A stretch of 64,000 nucleotides of DNA, taken from assembly GCF_029978005.1 (NCBI RefSeq), contig NZ_JARKOZ010000095.1, positions 1-64,000 on the forward strand, read 5' to 3'. Position 1 is the first letter of the stretch. Every line of letters starts with the position of its first letter. The translations under genes and the position numbers were made by a program. The DNA comes from Solidesulfovibrio sp. (GTDB lineage Bacteria > Desulfobacterota > Desulfovibrionia > Desulfovibrionales > Desulfovibrionaceae). Shown here one piece after another: positions 1 through 8,793 of this stretch. The notes under the pieces were generated by a model. The model was given only the letters and a program-made list of their open reading frames with translations. It was not told where the DNA came from and searched no databases.

Positions 1-1458
1 CTACGCCACGTCCCAGCGGGGGCCGGCCGGGGTGTCCATGACGGTGACGCCAAGTCCGGCCAGTTCGTCGCGGATGGCGTCGGAGCGGGCGAAATCCTTG
101 TTCTTGCGGGCTTCCTGACGCTCGCCTACAAGCGCTTCCACCCGGGCGGCGTCGATGCCCAGGCGCACGGCCCGGCTGGCCTTGAGCGTCTCCAGAAAGG
201 ATTCGCTGCCCTGGCCGAAGAGGCCGAGCTCCTGTCCCCAGTCGGCCAGGTCGGCCAGGATGCGGCGCAGGACGTCGGCCGTCTCGCGGCTCTTGGCCAT
301 GGCCTTGTCTTCCATGAGCCGGCCGGCCAGGCGCGCCGCGCCGAACACGTGGCCCAGGGCCTGGGCGGTGTTGAGGTCGTCGTCCATGGCCGCGCCGAAG
401 CCTTCCTCCAGCTTGGCCAGTTCCTGGGCCACGTCCGGGGGGAGCTTCGTCTCGGACCATTTGGCGCGGGAGAGCGCCTGCTCCATCTGGGCCATGGCGG
501 CGTAGATGCGGCGCAGGCCTTTTTCCGCCTCGTCCAGGGCCTGATCGGAGTAGTCCAGCGGGCTTCTGTAATGGGAGGAGACCAGGAAAAAGCGCAGCAC
601 CTCGGGCAGGTAGCGCGCGTAGATGTCGCGGATCGTAACGAAGTTGCCGAGGGACTTGGACATCTTCTCGGTGTTGATGCGCACGAAGCCGTTGTGGACC
701 CAGAAGCGGCAGAACTCGCCGCCGATGGCCGCCTCGCTCTGGGCGATCTCGTTTTCGTGGTGGGGGAAGACGAGGTCCTGGCCGCCGCCGTGGATGTCGA
801 TGGGCATGCCCAGGAGCTTTTCGCTCATGGCCGAGCATTCCAGGTGCCAGCCGGGCCGGCCGGGTCCGAAGGGGCTGTCCCAGACCGGCTCGCCGGGCTT
901 GGACGACTTCCACAGGGCGAAGTCCAGCGGGTCTTCCTTTTCCTCGCCCGGGGCCACGCGCGCGCCGGCGCGCATGTCCTCCACGTCGCGGCCTGAGAGC
1001 TTGCCGTAGCCGGGGAAGGAACGCACCCGGAAATACACGTCGCCCGAGGGCGTGCGGTAGGCGTGCCCGTTTTCGATGAGGCGCTCGGCCAGCTCCGCCA
1101 TCTCGCCGATGTACTGCGTGGCTCTGGGCTCGGCGTCGGCGCGCAGGATGCCGAGGCGGTCCATGTCCTCGTAGAAGGCGGCGATGTAGCGCTCGGCGAT
1201 CTCGGTGCTGGAGACGCCCTCGGCGTTGGCCTTCCTGATGATCTTGTCGTCCACGTCGGTGAAGTTGCGCACGAAGGTGACGTCCAGGCCCTTGCGGCGC
1301 AGGTGGCGCACCAGCACGTCGAAGACCACGGACGAGCGGGCATGCCCGATATGGCAGAGGTCATAGGCGGTGATGCCGCACACGTACATGGCCACCTTGC
1401 CCGGCCGGCGGGGGACGAAGGTCTCCTTGGACCGGGTCATGGTGTTGAAAAGCTGCAT
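1..1458 (-). CDS. cysS: cysteinyl-tRNA synthetase
   Basis: Translation MQLFNTMTRSKETFVPRRPGKVAMYVCGITAYDLCHIGHARS...KMSKSLGN has the class I aaRS HIGH and KMSKS signatures of CysRS. Start placed at the internal Met (1458). Stop codon is at the window edge. Confidence 0.97.
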   Translation of the reverse strand: MQLFNTMTRSKETFVPRRPGKVAMYVCGITAYDLCHIGHARSSVVFDVLVRHLRRKGLDVTFVRNFTDVDDKIIRKANAEGVSSTEIAERYIAAFYEDMDRLGILRADAEPRATQYIGEMAELAERLIENGHAYRTPSGDVYFRVRSFPGYGKLSGRDVEDMRAGARVAPGEEKEDPLDFALWKSSKPGEPVWDSPFGPGRPGWHLECSAMSEKLLGMPIDIHGGGQDLVFPHHENEIAQSEAAIGGEFCRFWVHNGFVRINTEKMSKSLGNFVTIRDIYARYLPEVLRFFLVSSHYRSPLDYSDQALDEAEKGLRRIYAAMAQMEQALSRAKWSETKLPPDVAQELAKLEEGFGAAMDDDLNTAQALGHVFGAARLAGRLMEDKAMAKSRETADVLRRILADLADWGQELGLFGQGSESFLETLKASRAVRLGIDAARVEALVGERQEARKNKDFARSDAIRDELAGLGVTVMDTPAGPRWDVA

Positions 1459-1560
1459 GCCAAGCCTCCCTGAAAAAGTCCCCACCCTTTGCAAAGGGGA
1501 GGCGTAAAGTCAAGGGACGCCCGGATAGGGCAACCCCTCCGCCTGCCCTGCAAACGACAA

Positions 1561-1593
1561 GGGCCGGCGGCTCCCCTGGGGAACCGCCGGCCC
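1561..1593 (-). terminator. GC-rich hairpin downstream of mop gene
   Basis: Perfect 10-bp inverted repeat GGGCCGGCGG/CCGCCGGCCC just 3' of the Mop CDS. T-tract is weak. Confidence 0.5.
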
Positions 1594-1616
1594 TGGCGTC
1601 GCCTGGGCGGCGAAAG

Positions 1617-1826
1617 CTAGTCGGTGACCACCATGACGCTGGAGGCCTTGACCATGGCCTTGACCTTGGAACCGGCCTTGAGGCCCATGTGCTCGGCGGA
1701 CTCCTTGGTGATGACGGAGACGATCTCGACGCCGGGGGCGGCTTCGATGACGACTTCCGCGTTGACCATGCCGATGTTGACCTTCTTGACGGTGCCGGGA
1801 ATGAGATTGCGGGCGCTGACTTTCAT
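1617..1826 (-). CDS. Mop/TOBE-domain molybdopterin- or molybdate-binding protein
   Basis: 69 aa, MKVSARNLIPGTVKKVNIGMVNAEVVIEAAPGVEIVSVITKESAEHMGLKAGSKVKAMVKASSVMVVTD, a typical stand-alone Mop/TOBE domain. Confidence 0.93.
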   Translation of the reverse strand: MKVSARNLIPGTVKKVNIGMVNAEVVIEAAPGVEIVSVITKESAEHMGLKAGSKVKAMVKASSVMVVTD

Positions 1827-1924
1827 GGCTGCGACTCCTTACGGGTTGTATGTTGCCGGGGTGCTACGAAATGCCTGCCTGCCTTGCGATGCTTGTGTCG
1901 GAAAAGAAATAGGACATTTTTAAG

Positions 1925-1952
1925 TCACACGCAAATTATTTTTTTCGTGTGA
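1925..1952. promoter_or_regulatory. inverted repeat TCACACG-N14-CGTGTGA upstream of mop
   Basis: Perfect 7-bp inverted repeat in an AT-rich intergenic region about 100 nt upstream of the mop start. Confidence 0.45.
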
Positions 1953-2002
1953 TATAAGATTTTTATGAAATTTATTTATTACAATATATTATGCTACTAT
2001 AA

Positions 2003-2025
2003 TCACGAATTATAAAAAATCGTGA
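2003..2025. promoter_or_regulatory. inverted repeat TCACGA-N11-TCGTGA upstream of mop
   Basis: Perfect 6-bp inverted repeat with half-sites resembling the 1925-1952 repeat and one upstream of tunR/hmcA. Confidence 0.45.
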
Positions 2026-2220
2026 CAGTATGACGACTAATGACCCACCCTTTTCCCTTTTACTTTTGGAATGTTGGCTCAAACGGATTGTTTCTGAGTG
2101 TCTTCTTTGTGACGACAGGGCCGTTACGATACGACGGATGGGACTTTTGCGACGGTTTCGGGTCGGTGCCACGGGTACGACTGTCGCGAACAGGGAGCGA
2201 GGGACCGGAGCGGGCGGCCG

Positions 2221-2255
2221 CCGCCGCGCCCGGTCCGATCGGGCGGGCGCGGCGG
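2221..2255 (-). terminator. hairpin downstream of encapsulin gene
   Basis: Perfect 12-bp inverted repeat CCGCCGCGCCCG/CGGGCGCGGCGG, 17 nt past the encapsulin stop. Confidence 0.45.
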
Positions 2256-2272
2256 AAAACGGCCGGCCCGTG

Positions 2273-3076
2273 CTAGCCCTTCCAATCCAGACGCACGACC
2301 ACGGTGGGGTCGAGCACCTGGAAGGTGAAGGATTCCAGGAAGAAAAGCGCCACCTTCTCGGTGTCGTGCGAGGCGTAGCCGATGGCGATGTCGCCGCCCA
2401 AGGTCATCTCCAGATCGCCGCCGCGCGTGGAGAGCAGGTAGGCCTCCTCCAGGAAGGGGCTGACGATGACCTCGCCGCCGAGCATGGTCTCCAGGTACTG
2501 CGACAGCGGATAGCCGCGCACGTGCCCGGACAGGGCCACCCAGGTCTCGGGCCCGACCGCCAGGGCGTAGGGGCCCTCCACCGAGGTCTTGCGCAGGGCG
2601 GTGAGCCCCAGGGACACTTTTTCGGCGATGTCCTCGGGATCCTTGGTCAAGGTCATGCGCGTCTGACTCGACACTTCCGAGAGCCCCTTGATGCCGGCCG
2701 GAGCGAAGCCATGGTACACGGCCTCCTCCTCGAACCGGGCGAGCTTCTCGGCGGCCGCGTCCAGGGCGGCCAGGTCGATGTCCTTGCCGCCCCGGGCGGC
2801 GTTGTCGATCTCGGCGATGTCCAGGGTGAAGGGCACCTTGACCTCGACCAGGGGTTTGACCTGGTGCAGGCCGTAGGTGATGCCGGAAACGGACTGCGTC
2901 TTGGCGTATTCGATGCGCCCCAGCGGCACGGCGGCGTATTCCCAGCCGAGCGGCCCGGCCACGTCCACGACCCGGCGGGCCGAGAGCATGGTGGTGAGCG
3001 TCTGGCGGGCGCGGCTGTCCACGGCTTGCCAGGCGGCGGCGGTGATGGGGGCGAGATCGCGTTTGAGAATGTCCAT
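2273..3076 (-). CDS. encapsulin shell protein (family 1)
   Basis: MDILKRDLAPITAAAWQAVDSRARQTLTTMLSARRVVDVAGPLGWEYAAVPLGR...LGGDIAIGYASHDTEKVALFFLESFTFQVLDPTVVVRL matches the HK97-fold encapsulin (linocin M18-like) pattern and lies next to a ferritin-like cargo gene. Confidence 0.95.
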   Translation of the reverse strand: MDILKRDLAPITAAAWQAVDSRARQTLTTMLSARRVVDVAGPLGWEYAAVPLGRIEYAKTQSVSGITYGLHQVKPLVEVKVPFTLDIAEIDNAARGGKDIDLAALDAAAEKLARFEEEAVYHGFAPAGIKGLSEVSSQTRMTLTKDPEDIAEKVSLGLTALRKTSVEGPYALAVGPETWVALSGHVRGYPLSQYLETMLGGEVIVSPFLEEAYLLSTRGGDLEMTLGGDIAIGYASHDTEKVALFFLESFTFQVLDPTVVVRLDWKG

Positions 3077-3136
3077 GACGTCTCCTTTGCGCCCGCGTTC
3101 TTGCGCGGACGCCGTGGAACGAATGACGATGGGATG

Positions 3137-3514
3137 CTAGCGGCCGGCCTTGAGGCTGCCGATGCCCAGCGACCCGCCCAAGGCCGGGGCCTTGTCCGGG
3201 GCGGCCTGTCCGCCCTCGCCCGTGGCCGCGTCCTCCAGGGCCGTGATGTCGCCCGTGGTGAAGAGGTAGGTGCGCATGACCGCGTCCCAGCCGGGCATGG
3301 TGCGCCGCAGCCACTCCAGGCCCATGATGGCGTGCTCCATCTCCTCGTCGCGGTTGTGGGCCATGATGGCCTTGATCTGTGGGTCCGTGGCCGCGGACAC
3401 GCGCTGGTGGTACCAGTTGATGGCTTCGATCTCTTCCTTGAGACTCATCAGCGCCCGGACGAAATCCCGGTCCAAGGGCGAGAGCTCGGCGACTGGCTCG
3501 TGATACTGATCCAT
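3137..3514 (-). CDS. encapsulated ferritin-like protein (encapsulin cargo)
   Basis: 125 aa with ferritin-like helices (EEIEAINWYHQRV...NRDEEMEHAIMGLEWLRR) and C-terminal GGSLGIGSLKAGR, which resembles encapsulin cargo-loading peptides. Confidence 0.93.
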   Translation of the reverse strand: MDQYHEPVAELSPLDRDFVRALMSLKEEIEAINWYHQRVSAATDPQIKAIMAHNRDEEMEHAIMGLEWLRRTMPGWDAVMRTYLFTTGDITALEDAATGEGGQAAPDKAPALGGSLGIGSLKAGR

Positions 3515-3632
3515 GTGGTGCTCCTTGGCTGTGTCCGCCCCAGGAGCGGGCGGACGATTGCCGGCACTATGCCACAGGCGCGGCGAAATGCAACGCCGCG
3601 CCCGTGAAGAAAGAAAGGCTTTCGGGGGAGGG

Positions 3633-4265
3633 CTAGAAGAGGATCAGGTCCTTGGCTTCGTTGGCGTCGCCTTCCCGGGGCGGAAAGGCCGGAGCCAGGA
3701 GGTCGCCCAGGCGGGAGACGGCCTGGGCCAGGGCTTTGGCCGGGTCGCCCCGGCGGATGTCCTCGGAGAGGGAGGCGGCCACGGCGTCCAGTTTCCGTGC
3801 GTCGAGCCCGGCGGCCAGACCCTTGTCCGGGAGCAGGAAGACCAGGCCCTCGAAGACCGAGACGTAGACGAGCAGGGCGTTGCGCTCCCGGGTGTCGGCC
3901 AGGCCGTGGACGTAGAAGGCGGCCTGGGCCGCCTGCAAGGTCTCGTGGCGGGCGCGCCCGGGCGAGACGAAAGGACGCTTGAGTTCCGGCAGCCGGCTGG
4001 CGGCCTGGAAGCCGGCCAGGGAAAAAAGGCCGAAAAAAGCCAGGAAAAGCCACATGTCGCGCGTGCCGGCCAAAAGGCAGAGAAAGACCGCTCCCAAAAG
4101 GCCCACGGCCACGGCGCAGGCCAGCTCCGCCTTGGGGTAGCTGTCGCTGGCCCCGACCACCATGGGCACGATCTCGGCCGAGGTCCTGGCCTCGGCCGCG
4201 CGCACCGCCGCAAGGATCGTCGCCTGGCCGTCGCGGGCCAGAAACTTGTGGGCAAGCCGTTTCAT
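3633..4265 (-). CDS. TPM-domain membrane protein
   Basis: N-terminal TPM-like region (ILAAVRAAEARTSAEIVPMVVGASDSYPKAELACAVAVGLLG) with hydrophobic segments, adjacent to a YgcG-like gene. Confidence 0.8.
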   Translation of the reverse strand: MKRLAHKFLARDGQATILAAVRAAEARTSAEIVPMVVGASDSYPKAELACAVAVGLLGAVFLCLLAGTRDMWLFLAFFGLFSLAGFQAASRLPELKRPFVSPGRARHETLQAAQAAFYVHGLADTRERNALLVYVSVFEGLVFLLPDKGLAAGLDARKLDAVAASLSEDIRRGDPAKALAQAVSRLGDLLAPAFPPREGDANEAKDLILF

Positions 4266-4274
4266 GTCCGCCTC

Positions 4275-5252
4275 CTACCAGCTTCCCGACGATCCGCCGC
4301 CGCCGAAGGATCCGCCGCCGCCGGAAAATCCGCCGCCGCCCCCGGAGGACCCGCCGCCTCCGCCGAAATAGAATCCGCCGCCGCCGCCGCGCCCGGAACT
4401 GAAAAGCGCCGGTCCGATGAGCCCGAGCACCACGCCGGCGATGCACAAAAGCGCCAGCACGCCGAGGCCCATGCCGAAAAGCGCGCCCGCCCCCGGCAGC
4501 ACCAGGCCGAAGATGCCGGCCCGGGCCGGTGCCGGCAGCCGCGACAGCACGGCGGTCAGGATGACGGCCAGGATGAACAGCCCGAAAAAGGCGTTGTCGT
4601 CGTTGTGGGCCTTGTCGCCGGCGCGGCCGGGCTCGGCCTTGTACTCGCCTCGCACGGCCTCCATGATGGCCGACACGCCGCTTTGGACGCCGGCGTCGAA
4701 ACGGCCGGCCTTGAAGGCCGGCAGGATGGCGTAGTCGATGATGCGCCCGGACAGCGCGTCCGTGAGCCGTCCCTCCAGGCCGTAGCCGACCTCGATGCGT
4801 ACCTTGCGGTCTCCCTTGGAAACGAGCAGCAGCAGGCCGTTGTCCTTGCCCTTCCGCCCGATGCCCCAGGCTTGCGCCACCTTGACGGAATACTCCTCCA
4901 GGGTTTCGCCGGCCAGGGACGGGATGGTCAGCACCACCAGCTGCGTGGAGTCCGTGCGCTCGAAATCGGCCAGCTTGGCGTCGAGCTCCTTCACCGTCTC
5001 CGGCGAAAGCATGCGGGCGTCGTCCACCACCCGCCCGGTCAGGCGCGGCACGTCCAGGGCCAGGGCGGTGGAGGCGAGGGTGAGGGAGAGAGAGAAGGAG
5101 AAGAAGATGAAGAATAAGAGGAAGATGCCTCCGGCGGCCAGGAGGGGCACTGCCCCTCCTGGACCTCCCGGAAGGGGGAAACGGGGGCCTGCGGTCCTCT
5201 TGCCGCCACGGCGGGGCAGGCTGACAGGGCAGGGAAGTTGAAAAACTGGCAT
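4275..5252 (-). CDS. YgcG-like TPM-domain protein with Gly/Ser-rich C-terminus
   Basis: LTGRVVDDARMLSPETVKELDAKLADFERTDSTQLVVLTIPSLAGETLEEYSVKVAQAWGIGRKGKDNGLLLLVSKGDRKVRIEVGYGLEG plus a C-terminal GGGGG/SSGGGG tail typical of YgcG. Start is uncertain: ATG 5252 or GTG near 5150. Confidence 0.88.
   Translation of the reverse strand: MPVFQLPCPVSLPRRGGKRTAGPRFPLPGGPGGAVPLLAAGGIFLLFFIFFSFSLSLTLASTALALDVPRLTGRVVDDARMLSPETVKELDAKLADFERTDSTQLVVLTIPSLAGETLEEYSVKVAQAWGIGRKGKDNGLLLLVSKGDRKVRIEVGYGLEGRLTDALSGRIIDYAILPAFKAGRFDAGVQSGVSAIMEAVRGEYKAEPGRAGDKAHNDDNAFFGLFILAVILTAVLSRLPAPARAGIFGLVLPGAGALFGMGLGVLALLCIAGVVLGLIGPALFSSGRGGGGGFYFGGGGGSSGGGGGFSGGGGSFGGGGSSGSW
5121..5169. repeat. REP-like palindromic element, copy 1
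   Basis: GAAGATGCCTCCGGCGGCCAGGAGGGGCACTGCCCCTCCTGGACCTCCC with perfect 11-bp hairpin CCAGGAGGGGC-ACT-GCCCCTCCTGG (5138-5162). Shares ATGCCTCCGGCGGCC with copy 2 in inverted orientation. Confidence 0.6.
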
Positions 5253-5321
5253 GGAGCCTCCGCTCAGGGGCGGCGTATCGCCTGTTCGCTGTTCGACCGC
5301 TTCGCCGCCGACCATGACCAT

Positions 5322-5380
5322 ACCCCCCTGAGAGGGGGTCCGGGGGGCATCATGCCCCCCGGCCGCCGGAGGCATTCTTC
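5322..5380. repeat. REP-like palindromic element, copy 2 (inverted relative to copy 1)
   Basis: Contains ACCCCC...GGGGGT, the perfect palindrome CCGGGGGGCA-TCA-TGCCCCCCGG (5340-5362), and GGCCGCCGGAGGCAT (5361-5375), the reverse complement of 5125-5139. Confidence 0.6.
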
Positions 5381-5386
5381 GTCTTC

Positions 5387-5971
5387 TTAAAACTTCACCT
5401 TGGGCGCTTGTTTGGCGGCGTCGTCGGCCTTGAAGTATTCCTTGGGCTTGAGGTGGAGCATCAGGGAGTTGGTGATGAAGTTGGGGAAGGTGCGGATGGA
5501 GGCGTTGTAGGTCTCCACGGCCTGGTTGTAGCGTTGCCGGGCCACGTTGATGCGGTTTTCCGTGCCTTCGAGCTGGTTTTGCAGATCGCGGAAGTTCTGG
5601 TCGGCCTTGAGCTGCGGGTAGTTTTCCACCACGGCCAGCAGTCGAGACAGCGACGACTGCATCTGCCCCTGGGCCTGCTGGAAGGCGGCCATGGCCTGCG
5701 GGTCGGCCAGGGTGTCCGGGGTGATCTTGACCTGCGTGGCCTTGGCCCGGGCGTCGACCACGGCGGTCAAGGTGTCCTTTTCGTGGGCGGCGTAGCCCTT
5801 GACGGTCTCCACCAGGTTGGGGACGAGGTCCAGGCGGCGTTGCAGGGCGGATTCCACGTTGCCCCAGGCGGCGTTGACCGCCTCCTCGTTGGTCTGCATC
5901 TGGTTGTAGCCGCAGCCGGACAGGCTGGCGAGGACCAGGACGGCGCAAAGCAGGCTGGCAAATCGGATCAT
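5387..5971 (-). CDS. lemA: LemA family lipoprotein
   Basis: [68 protein letters not shown] is a canonical LemA N-terminus with lipobox. Confidence 0.95.
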   Translation of the reverse strand: MIRFASLLCAVLVLASLSGCGYNQMQTNEEAVNAAWGNVESALQRRLDLVPNLVETVKGYAAHEKDTLTAVVDARAKATQVKITPDTLADPQAMAAFQQAQGQMQSSLSRLLAVVENYPQLKADQNFRDLQNQLEGTENRINVARQRYNQAVETYNASIRTFPNFITNSLMLHLKPKEYFKADDAAKQAPKVKF

Positions 5972-6262
5972 GGGCGCTCCTTGGCGGGTAGGCTGACGAT
6001 ATGCCACCATAAGCCCTGCGGCGGCCTGGGGCAAGACTCGGTGCGAACGGCGTCGTCGGCTTTGGCGGCAACCCGCCGGTCCGATGCGGCTTCGCCGGCG
6101 ATCCCCAAAGGCGTTATTCTTCCATAATTGGAGGATCAGGCAAAAAATATCCCGGAATAGGCGTTTTTACCCGGCCGTTGTTGGAGTATCCATGCCAAGT
6201 CTCCAGGGCCGGCCCGGCCGTGGAGGCCAGGGACGAACGAGACGGAGCCAAAGGAGAACGCC

Positions 6263-7471
6263 ATGCTCTACAGAACCATGCCCAAAAACGGAGACAAGCT
6301 CTCCATCCTCGGTTTCGGCTGCATGCGCCTGCCCGCGACGCCCGAAGGGGCCATCGACGAGCCGCGCGCCATCGCCCAGATCCGCGCCGCCATCGACGCG
6401 GGCGTCAATTACGTGGACACGGCCTGGCCCTACCATGCCGGGGCCAGCGAGCCGCTGCTCGGCAAGGCCCTGCGCGACGGCTACCGCGAGCGGGTGAAGC
6501 TCGCCACCAAGCTGCCTTCCTGGCTGGTGCACAGCCGGGGCGACATGGACCGCTTTCTCGATGCGCAGCTGCAGCGCCTGGAGACGGACCACATCGACTA
6601 CTATCTCGTCCATGCCCTGGACGGGCCGCTGTGGGACGCGGTGTCCGGCCACGGCGTGACCGGCTTCCTCGACGCGGCCAAGGCCGACGGCCGCATCGTC
6701 AACGCGGGCTTTTCGTTCCACGGCCTGCTGCCCGACTTCAAGCGCATCGTGGACGCCTATCCCTCGATATTCTGCCAGATCCAGTACAACTACCTGGACC
6801 AGGAATTCCAGGCCGGAACCGAGGGCCTGCGCTACGCCGCCGAGCGGGGGCTCGGCGTGGTCGTCATGGAGCCCCTGCGCGGCGGCAGTCTGGCCCGGCC
6901 CGCCCAGTCCCCGGCCGTGGCCGCGATATGGGACGAGGCCACGGTCAAGCGTGCGCCCGTGGAATGGGCCCTGCGCTGGGTGTGGAACCATCCCGAGGTC
7001 ACGCTGCTGCTGTCCGGCATGAACGACGAGGCCCACATCGCCCAGAACGTCGCCGTGGCCGATCAGGCCTTGCCCGGCTCCCTGGGCGAGGCGGAGATGG
7101 CCTTGGTGGACCGCGCCGGGGGCAAGTACAAGGAGCTGCTCAAGGTCGGCTGCACGGGCTGCGGCTACTGCATGCCCTGCCCCATGGGCGTGCAGATTCC
7201 CAAGTGCTTCGACGCCTACAACGGCCTGCACATGTCCGGCGACGCCGAAGCGGCGCGGTTCCATTACGCGATCAGCGTCGGCGGCGTGATCGGCGTGGAC
7301 GCCCCGGGCTTCGCCTCCCTGTGCGCGGCCTGCGGCGAGTGCCTGGAGAAGTGTCCGCAGCACATCGAGATCCCCGAGGTGCTCAAGTCCGTGGTCGCCG
7401 ACCTGGAGGACGACGCCATGGCCCAGCGCATCGAACAGGCCCGGAAGATCTTCACGGTCCGGCCGCACTGA
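6263..7471 (+). CDS. aldo/keto reductase with C-terminal 4Fe-4S motifs
   Basis: MLYRTMPKNGDKLSILGFGCMRLP...YVDTAWPYHAGASEPLLGKAL; C-terminus CTGCGYCMPCPMGVQIPKCF...CAACGECLEKCPQHIEIPE. Confidence 0.93.
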   Translation: MLYRTMPKNGDKLSILGFGCMRLPATPEGAIDEPRAIAQIRAAIDAGVNYVDTAWPYHAGASEPLLGKALRDGYRERVKLATKLPSWLVHSRGDMDRFLDAQLQRLETDHIDYYLVHALDGPLWDAVSGHGVTGFLDAAKADGRIVNAGFSFHGLLPDFKRIVDAYPSIFCQIQYNYLDQEFQAGTEGLRYAAERGLGVVVMEPLRGGSLARPAQSPAVAAIWDEATVKRAPVEWALRWVWNHPEVTLLLSGMNDEAHIAQNVAVADQALPGSLGEAEMALVDRAGGKYKELLKVGCTGCGYCMPCPMGVQIPKCFDAYNGLHMSGDAEAARFHYAISVGGVIGVDAPGFASLCAACGECLEKCPQHIEIPEVLKSVVADLEDDAMAQRIEQARKIFTVRPH

Positions 7472-7557
7472 ATCCGCCGCCGGCCCGTCCGGACGGCGAC
7501 GCATGTCGGGGGCGGCCGGGAGAGGGCCGCCCCCTTGCATCGAGGAGACGTCTTTTC

Positions 7558-8793
7558 ATGCTTCACGCTTCGCGCAGCCTCGCGGCCGAGCCCGGGGAAA
7601 AGGAACCGGGCGGCGGGACCATCCTGCTCATGGCCGTGGCGGCCGGTCTCTTCGTGGCCAGCATCTACTATAATCAACCCATGCTCGGCATGCTGGCCCG
7701 GGATTTCGGCGTCGGGGCCGAGGGCGTGGCCGGCGTGGCCGTGGCCACCCAGGGCGGCTACGCCTTGGGGCTGTTGTTCCTGTCGTGTCTGGGCGACTGT
7801 TTCGAGCGTCGGCGGCTCATTTTCCTGACCGCCGTCGCCCTGGCCCTGGCTCTCGGCTTCGCGGCCGCGGCCACGAGCGTCGCCATGCTCGTGGTTGCGA
7901 GCTTTTGCGTCGGAGCGCTGGCCACCGTGGCCCAGCAGGTGGTGCCCATGGCCGCGCAGCTCGCCCCGGGGCATATGCGCGGCCGGGTGCTCGGCGTGGT
8001 CATGGCCGGTCTGCTCACGGGCATCTTGCTCGCCCGCACCGTCAGCGGCCTGGTCACGCAATACGCCGACTGGCGGGCGATGTTCGCCCTGGCCGGCGCG
8101 GCCTGCCTGGCCATGGGCCTGCTTTTGGCATGGCGGTTGCCCAGGGTTGCGCCCGCGGCTTCCATATCCTATGCCCGGACCTTGCGCTCGTTGGCGCAGT
8201 TGTACCGCCGTCACCGGGCGTTGCGTCGGGCGGGACTGGTGCAGGGCTTGCTTTTCGGCTCCTTTGTGGCCTTCTGGGCCACGGTGAGCCTGTTTCTGGA
8301 GCGGCCGCCCTTTTCCCAGGGCAGCGCCGTGGCCGGGCTGCTGGGCCTGCTCGGTGCGGCCGGGGTGCTGGCCGCGCCCGTGGCCGGCCGACTTGCGGAC
8401 GGCGGGGGCGGGCGCAAGGGAAGGGTGGTGGTCGCCGGCGCGGCCTCGGTGGCCGTCGCCTTCGCGCTCATGACCGCGTTCCAGGCTTCCTGGACAGCGC
8501 TGCTCGGCGGGGTGCTTCTGCTCGACGTTGGCCTGCAATGCGCCATGTTGTCCAACCAGACCCGGGTCTACGCCCTGGACGACACGGCGCGAAGCCGGCT
8601 CAACACCGTGTTCATGACCGTGATGTTCACGGGCGGCGCCCTGGGCTCGGCCGTCGGGGCCGCGGCCTTCGTCCGCTTCGGCTGGACGGGGGTGTGCCTG
8701 CTTGGCATGGCCTGCGCCGCGACGGCCCTGGCCATCGAACTGCGATCCGAAACCGGAGCCCGGGACGGGCAAGGCGGGGGAACCGGAAGATGA
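7558..8793 (+). CDS. MFS transporter
   Basis: Multi-TM protein with MFS-like loop (LGDCFERRRLIFLTAV). Its stop overlaps the larC start (ATGA, 8790-8793). Confidence 0.88.
   Translation: MLHASRSLAAEPGEKEPGGGTILLMAVAAGLFVASIYYNQPMLGMLARDFGVGAEGVAGVAVATQGGYALGLLFLSCLGDCFERRRLIFLTAVALALALGFAAAATSVAMLVVASFCVGALATVAQQVVPMAAQLAPGHMRGRVLGVVMAGLLTGILLARTVSGLVTQYADWRAMFALAGAACLAMGLLLAWRLPRVAPAASISYARTLRSLAQLYRRHRALRRAGLVQGLLFGSFVAFWATVSLFLERPPFSQGSAVAGLLGLLGAAGVLAAPVAGRLADGGGGRKGRVVVAGAASVAVAFALMTAFQASWTALLGGVLLLDVGLQCAMLSNQTRVYALDDTARSRLNTVFMTVMFTGGALGSAVGAAAFVRFGWTGVCLLGMACAATALAIELRSETGARDGQGGGTGR

Noticed and set aside
3513-5117. 534-aa + strand ORF antisense to ferritin/TPM genes
   Set aside because: Antisense ORF produced by high GC codon bias; composition is random-like, while the opposite strand carries clear protein families.
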